A DNA stretch of 64,000 nt from Mycobacterium shinjukuense (GTDB lineage Bacteria; Actinomycetota; Actinomycetes; Mycobacteriales; Mycobacteriaceae). Location of the stretch: NCBI RefSeq assembly GCF_010730055.1, contig NZ_AP022575.1, forward strand, positions 2,976,001 to 3,040,000, given 5' to 3'. The translations under genes were made by a program, and so were the position numbers. Of this stretch, positions 52,962-64,000 are shown one piece after another (within the stretch, counting starts at the first letter, position 1; every line of letters begins with the position of its first letter). The notes under the pieces are model-generated. The model was not told the DNA's origin. It did no database searches and saw only the letters and a program-made list of their open reading frames with translations.

Positions 52962-53017
52962 GGGCAGACGCAAAAGCCCCCATTTCGACACGAAAATGGG
53001 GGCTTTTGCGTCTGCTC
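52962..53017. terminator. Palindromic terminator between convergent genes (dispersed family, copy C)
   Basis: The inverted repeat has outer arm GCAGACGCAAAAGCCCCC and its complement, with an inner stem built from CATTTCGACACGAAAATG. It is placed 25 bases after the ceramidase stop and 13 bases before the convergent DUF559 stop, so it can serve both directions. Confidence 0.85.
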
Positions 53018-53029
53018 GGCGTGAGAAAC

Positions 53030-53911
53030 TCAACCGGCCAAGCGGGGTTTCAGCAGCAGGGTGTTGATGCGCTCGACGAGTCCGATCGAATCGCGCCGGA
53101 TATCGTCGACTGTCATCGGAATAACTGTCCAGCCGCATTCCTGCAGTCGGGCGGTTTTCAGCCTGTCGTGCACCAGGGCAGCGCGCCCGAGATGCCATTC
53201 GACGCTGTCGTATTCGGCGACGACGAAAGCCTGCGGCCACGCGAAATCGACGCGCCACAGCTTGCCGTAGCGATCCACGATGGTGTACTGCAGCTCCGGC
53301 ATGGGTAATTTGGCGTCGATAAACACGAGTCGCGCCTCGCTCTCCATCGGCGACTCGGCACGACCGTCGGCGTAGCCGATTAGCTCCCGGACCTTCACGA
53401 TGCCGCGGCGGCCCTTTTGTTCTCGGATCGCCGCAGCCAATTCGCCTCTGGTGCACGCACCGATGTGCAGGGCAGCATCAAGGGTCGCCAAGGCGCGTGG
53501 GCGCCGCAACATCCGTGCTACTTCGATCGCCGTCCAGGCCGGCGCCGTGGCCAATCGTCCTTCCACCCGTCGCAGCGGTGCGCCAATTCGTTGATGCACC
53601 ATGAGACCCGCTGACGGCCGCATCCGTACCCCCGGGTCGAGAATGTGGACCCGAGACGTGTTCTCGGTATCAAAGCCGTACAGCGACGCGGCGGTGCCCA
53701 TGCAGGCCACGATCGGCTCACGCGCCAACAGATCCAACGCAGCGAGCTTGCCCAGCACATCTGGCTGGTGTAACGCGTACACCCCATGGCATACGCGAAC
53801 GAGCCTGCCCGCCTTGACGAGCCCGGCCAAACGCCTGCGCGTGGTCACGCCGAGCAGTTGTTGTGTGGTAGCCAAGCCACCGTTTACCGCGATGACTTCG
53901 TCGACGAGCAT
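53030..53911 (-). CDS. DUF559 protein with AbiEi-like N-terminal domain
   Basis: This 293-residue protein has an N-terminal winged-helix region (VIAVNGGLATTQQLLGVTTRRRLAGLVKAGRLVRVCHGVYAL), as in AbiEi-type antitoxins and transcription regulators, and a C-terminal Vsr-like DUF559 domain (ESEARLVFIDAKLPMPELQY, VDFAWPQAFVVAEYDSVEWH) with endonuclease-like acidic residues. This fusion is common in mycobacteria with no known function. I do not recall it between Rv0669c and rpoC in H37Rv. It is flanked on both sides by palindromic terminators of the same family, so it forms an isolated transcription unit. Confidence 0.82.
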   Translation of the reverse strand: MLVDEVIAVNGGLATTQQLLGVTTRRRLAGLVKAGRLVRVCHGVYALHQPDVLGKLAALDLLAREPIVACMGTAASLYGFDTENTSRVHILDPGVRMRPSAGLMVHQRIGAPLRRVEGRLATAPAWTAIEVARMLRRPRALATLDAALHIGACTRGELAAAIREQKGRRGIVKVRELIGYADGRAESPMESEARLVFIDAKLPMPELQYTIVDRYGKLWRVDFAWPQAFVVAEYDSVEWHLGRAALVHDRLKTARLQECGWTVIPMTVDDIRRDSIGLVERINTLLLKPRLAG

Positions 53912-53968
53912 GCGCTGATGCTGTCTGGAGCCGGCGTGGACCGGAAGTCAGTGCTGTGGATAGCCCGC

Positions 53969-54025
53969 CGAGCAGACGCACAGGCCCCGAAAACCATGGT
54001 TTTCGGGGGCCTGTGCGTCTGCTCG
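53969..54025. terminator. Palindromic terminator after rpoC (dispersed family, copy D)
   Basis: It begins 12 bases past the rpoC stop. The outer arm is GAGCAGACGCACAGGCCCC, with complementary changes on the opposite arm: CAG/CTG replaces the AAA/TTT pairs of copies A-C. The compensated change shows that stem pairing is conserved. Loop AAAACCATGGTTTT. Confidence 0.85.
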
Positions 54026-54036
54026 CGCTACCTAGC

Positions 54037-57987
<3,951 letters not shown>

Positions 57988-58027
57988 GTAACTCCCTTTC
58001 CCCTAACGGGTTTAGTGGTTAGCTGAT

Positions 58028-61546
<3,519 letters not shown>

Positions 61547-61754
61547 GATGCGTCCTTCCAGCACCTCGTGCGGCAAACGAGCGCCGGCGGCCACCGGACC
61601 TGTTCGCCGCAGGTAATTGTCGGTTTGGCCGGCGAACGATCTGTCCGGGTCTCACGCACGCAACCGCATAGCTGAGCCGCATACTCGGCTCAGGCTAAGA
61701 CCACGGTGTCAAGTGGCAGGTGAGGTGGGCAGGAAGTAGCCAGCGCAACGTCCA

Positions 61755-61783
61755 ACGATAGCGCAGGACGGCGCATTCCTCAA
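61755..61783 (-). promoter_or_regulatory. Promoter of rpoBC
   Basis: On the minus strand TTGAGG (61778-61783), 17 bases and TATCGT (61755-61760) form a SigA-like promoter, leaving a leader of about 200 bases. A TTGACA hexamer at 61707-61712 could mark a second promoter but lacks a -10 box at normal spacing. The rest of 61547-62033 holds no gene; a short direct repeat GGCAAGTTA lies near 61900-61918. Confidence 0.6.
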
Positions 61784-62033
61784 ATGCCCACAACAATCTG
61801 TCCAGGGGCATCGGCGCTGGCTGGCATATCGACGTTCCCGTGGACACATGCTGCCCAACAGATTGGCCCGTTTAGCGCCCGTCGTCAAGGGGGGTGGGCG
61901 GCAAGTTACGGCAAGTTAGCCCACAAACGCGCACGGGTCGTCCCAACACGGCTGTCTACGGGCAGTTCGGAGTAACCAGCTGTTTCACAGGAATTCGTTG
62001 AACGCAAATCGCCACAGCGCGCCGTCGAGGCGG

Positions 62034-63044
62034 CTAGCCGGCGAACTCGCTCGAGTGGTACTTGTGCGTGCCCTCGAGATCGTCGAGGATCGCCACCTGG
62101 GCTTTCTTGGGCAACGTGTGCAACATCTCGCGCACCCGAGCCTGGCGTCGAGCCACCGCCTTGCGCTCCGGCATCCCCGGCGTGGCGGTGATTTGCGGCG
62201 GCACGCCCTCGATTTCCTCGACACCACCCGCGTGATGGCCGGCATCCAGCAGCGCCTGCTCTTCGGCCATGGTGGCCTCGTCCTTCTCCTCGGACATGCC
62301 GATCGGCCCGATGCGCCGGCCGTTGAGGAACTGCCGCACCACCGGCTCGTCGCTGGTCAGCAGCACCTCCCGCGGGCCGAACATCACCAGGTGCTTGCGG
62401 AACAGCATGCCCATGTTGTCCGGCACGGTGCGGGCGATGTTGATGTTGTGCGTCACGATCAAGATGGTGGCGTCGATCTGGGCGTTGATGTCCATGATCA
62501 ACTGGCTCAGGTAGGCGGTACGGACCGGGTCTAGACCCGAGTCGGGCTCGTCGCAGAGAATGATCTGCGGGTCCAGAACCAGCGCACGGGCCAGGCCGGC
62601 ACGCTTGCGCATACCGCCGGAGATCTCACCGGGGAACTTCTTCTCGTCCCCACCCAGGCCGACCAGGGCCAGCTTCTCCATGACGATGTCACGGATCTCG
62701 CTTTCCTTTTTCTTGGTGTGCTCCCGCAGCGGGAACGCGGTGTTGTCGAAGAGGTTCATCGACCCGAACAGCGCACCGTCCTGGAATAGCACGCCGAACA
62801 ATGTCCGGATCTCGTACAGCTCCTTGGCCGAGCATTCGATGATGTCGGTGCCGTCGATGATGATCGAGCCGCGCTCCGGCCGTAACAGACCGATCAGCGA
62901 CTTCAGGAACACCGATTTGCCGGTACCCGACGGGCCCAGCAAGACGCTGACCTCACCAGCGGGGATCGTGAGCGTGACGTCTTCCCAGATCCTCGAGGAT
63001 CCGAAGGACTTCGTGAGTCCGTTGACCTCGATAGCGACGCCCAT
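62034..63044 (-). CDS. mkl: ABC transporter ATPase of Mce complexes (Mkl/MceG)
   Basis: This 336-residue ATPase energises Mce lipid importers. Walker A is LLGPSGTGKSVFLKSL, the ABC signature ISGGMRKRAGLARALVL, Walker B IILCDEPDSGLD, and the switch His lies in IVTHNINIA. The C-terminal ~80 residues beyond the ABC core (GPIGMSEEKDEATMAEEQALLDAGHHAGG) are typical of MceG. ATG 63044 (MGVAIEVNGLTKSFGSSR) is my choice; an upstream in-frame ATG at 63122 is possible. It is followed directly by the rpoB leader, with none of the genes that separate them in H37Rv. Confidence 0.93.
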   Translation of the reverse strand: MGVAIEVNGLTKSFGSSRIWEDVTLTIPAGEVSVLLGPSGTGKSVFLKSLIGLLRPERGSIIIDGTDIIECSAKELYEIRTLFGVLFQDGALFGSMNLFDNTAFPLREHTKKKESEIRDIVMEKLALVGLGGDEKKFPGEISGGMRKRAGLARALVLDPQIILCDEPDSGLDPVRTAYLSQLIMDINAQIDATILIVTHNINIARTVPDNMGMLFRKHLVMFGPREVLLTSDEPVVRQFLNGRRIGPIGMSEEKDEATMAEEQALLDAGHHAGGVEEIEGVPPQITATPGMPERKAVARRQARVREMLHTLPKKAQVAILDDLEGTHKYHSSEFAG

Positions 63045-63192
63045 GGGAAATCCTTCCGACGCTGATGCCGCCACCTGCCCTTTTTGTGTGGCAAGAGTCA
63101 CTGTAGCGCACTGTCGGGGCATGTCATCAGGGTTGCCCGGATAACAAATACTCTACAGAGCGCGCGGCGGTTCTTCTGGGGTGGCGGACCCG

Positions 63193-64000
63193 TCAGGCGG
63201 TCGGCGCCCAGGTGCCGTGGAAGCCCATCGGCACCCGTTGCGGCAGATGCACGGTGGCCATCGACTCGAGGGTCTGGGCGTCCAACAGCAGCAGTTGGCC
63301 CTCGTCGCGGCCGCGGTGATGGCCGTATCCCATGAGGACGCCGTCGTCCTCGGCGTTGGCCGAGGGGTTCGGCACGAACGCCATCTCACCGATCAGCAGG
63401 TTGGGATCGAGCGCGGCGACCGTCGTCGACCCGGTCACATAATCCTGCTTGTACAGCCAGGTCACCATTTGCGACGAGTCTTGGGCAAAAAAACCGCCCT
63501 CGATGCCGACGGTGTAGCCGAACCGATGCCGACCGCCCAACCGGGTCTCGTTGATCCGGGGAAATTCCTGCGGCCGGTCGTCACGACGTTCGGTGGAAAC
63601 CGCACCGGTCGCCAGGTTGATCGTCCACCGATCCAGCCGCGGCAGGCTGTCACCGCCCGGGCCGCGCCGGTCCCGGTCGAACATTCGCGAGTAACGCACC
63701 ACGTCGAGCACCAGCACCTCGGAGCCGTCGCGGACCTCCGAGTAGGCGTTGAGCGGGTGGTAGACATAGCAGGGCTCGATGTCGAACCAGCGCACGTCAC
63801 CGTTGCCGCCGTCGCGTGGCATCACACCGATCCGCGCCTGGTAGCGCGGATTCCAGGCGTATGGCAGGCGGTCAGAGGGTCGCTCGTTGCGATTGACCAG
63901 CGCCGCGATCGGTCCCGGGACCCGGACGCGTCCGATCAACGACTGCATCACCAGCTGGGCGGGCAGCCGCAGCCAGCGCGGCATCGTCGCCGGCAACACC
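63193..64000 (-). CDS. Carotenoid cleavage oxygenase (Rv0654-like), 5' end outside window
   Basis: The C-terminal ~268 residues of an iron-dependent carotenoid oxygenase are visible; the frame is open to the window edge, so the start lies beyond 64000. Segments include DIEPCYVYHPLNAY with an iron-ligand His and GFHGTWAPTA with the last His at the C-terminus. The family cleaves carotenoid or apocarotenoid double bonds. It lies 148 bases from mkl on the same strand. Confidence 0.9.
   Translation of the reverse strand, partial: VLPATMPRWLRLPAQLVMQSLIGRVRVPGPIAALVNRNERPSDRLPYAWNPRYQARIGVMPRDGGNGDVRWFDIEPCYVYHPLNAYSEVRDGSEVLVLDVVRYSRMFDRDRRGPGGDSLPRLDRWTINLATGAVSTERRDDRPQEFPRINETRLGGRHRFGYTVGIEGGFFAQDSSQMVTWLYKQDYVTGSTTVAALDPNLLIGEMAFVPNPSANAEDDGVLMGYGHHRGRDEGQLLLLDAQTLESMATVHLPQRVPMGFHGTWAPTA

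Noticed and set aside
61678..61712. TTGACA with TATGCG as the main rpoB promoter
   Set aside because: The spacing is about 23 bases, too long for a SigA promoter; TTGAGG-17-TATCGT further upstream fits better.

Overview
The window is a high-GC actinobacterial chromosome segment. It matches, in reverse orientation, the Mycobacterium tuberculosis H37Rv interval of roughly Rv0654 to Rv0727c: fucA, two SAM methyltransferases, sppA, the spc and S10 ribosomal operons, the mycofactocin cluster, tuf-fusA-rpsG-rpsL, echA5-echA4-fadE8-lpqP-end, ceramidase, rpoC-rpoB, mkl and a carotenoid oxygenase. A PE-domain fragment, MIRU repeats and the mycofactocin genes point to a slow-growing Mycobacterium outside the tuberculosis complex. 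The mmpS5-mmpL5-Rv0678 genes and the toxin-antitoxin-rich block between mkl and rpoB are absent here, and several genes without an H37Rv counterpart at these sites are present. The H37Rv comparisons come from memory, not from an alignment, and I cannot name the species.

Layout. 1-3387: 3' part of fucA, a decayed vapBC pair and two tandem methyltransferases. 3376-9465: sppA and the spc operon (rplN to rplO, minus strand). 9642-12500: accessory block with an intact vapBC, a broken Wadjet jetA (DUF3375) relic, and an intact DUF4436 membrane protein beside a deleted paralogue. 12507-16435: formylglycine-generating enzyme, a lipoprotein and the arylsulfatase AtsA. 16539-18924: cytochrome P450, a divergent methyltransferase and two tiny paralogous peptide genes, 26 and 21 codons, sharing the motif CENEVVY. 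19188-24923: S10 operon. 25310-32911: mycofactocin genes mftG-F-E-D-C-B-A with divergent mftR; a 53-bp MIRU array of nine units is wedged between mftE and mftF. 33955-35610: accessory scar with an ISL3 transposase stub, an XRE/nucleotidyltransferase toxin-antitoxin pair whose toxin is frameshifted, and a PE-domain stub. 35608-43969: ferredoxin reductase, mycofactocin-type SDR, SHOCT protein, tuf, fusA, rpsG, rpsL and a TetR regulator. 44203-52937: two DUF3060 proteins, a fatty-acid degradation operon, lpqP, endonuclease IV and ceramidase. 53030-64000: DUF559 protein, rpoC, rpoB, mkl and the carotenoid oxygenase.

How parts fit. The ribosomal, elongation-factor and RNA polymerase operons are intact, and good SigA-type promoters can be read upstream of rplN, rpsJ, rpsL and rpoB. 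The mycofactocin cluster lies near a mycofactocin-type SDR and a ferredoxin reductase, so cofactor synthesis and a likely user are close together. AtsA carries the CSPTR sulfatase motif and its maturase is two genes away.

Most unusual items: (1) the twin micro-ORFs at 18595-18924 beside a P450 and a methyltransferase, a candidate undescribed peptide-derived system; (2) the 53-bp MIRU array at the mftE/mftF stop-start junction; (3) four copies of a palindromic terminator family with conserved stem ends.
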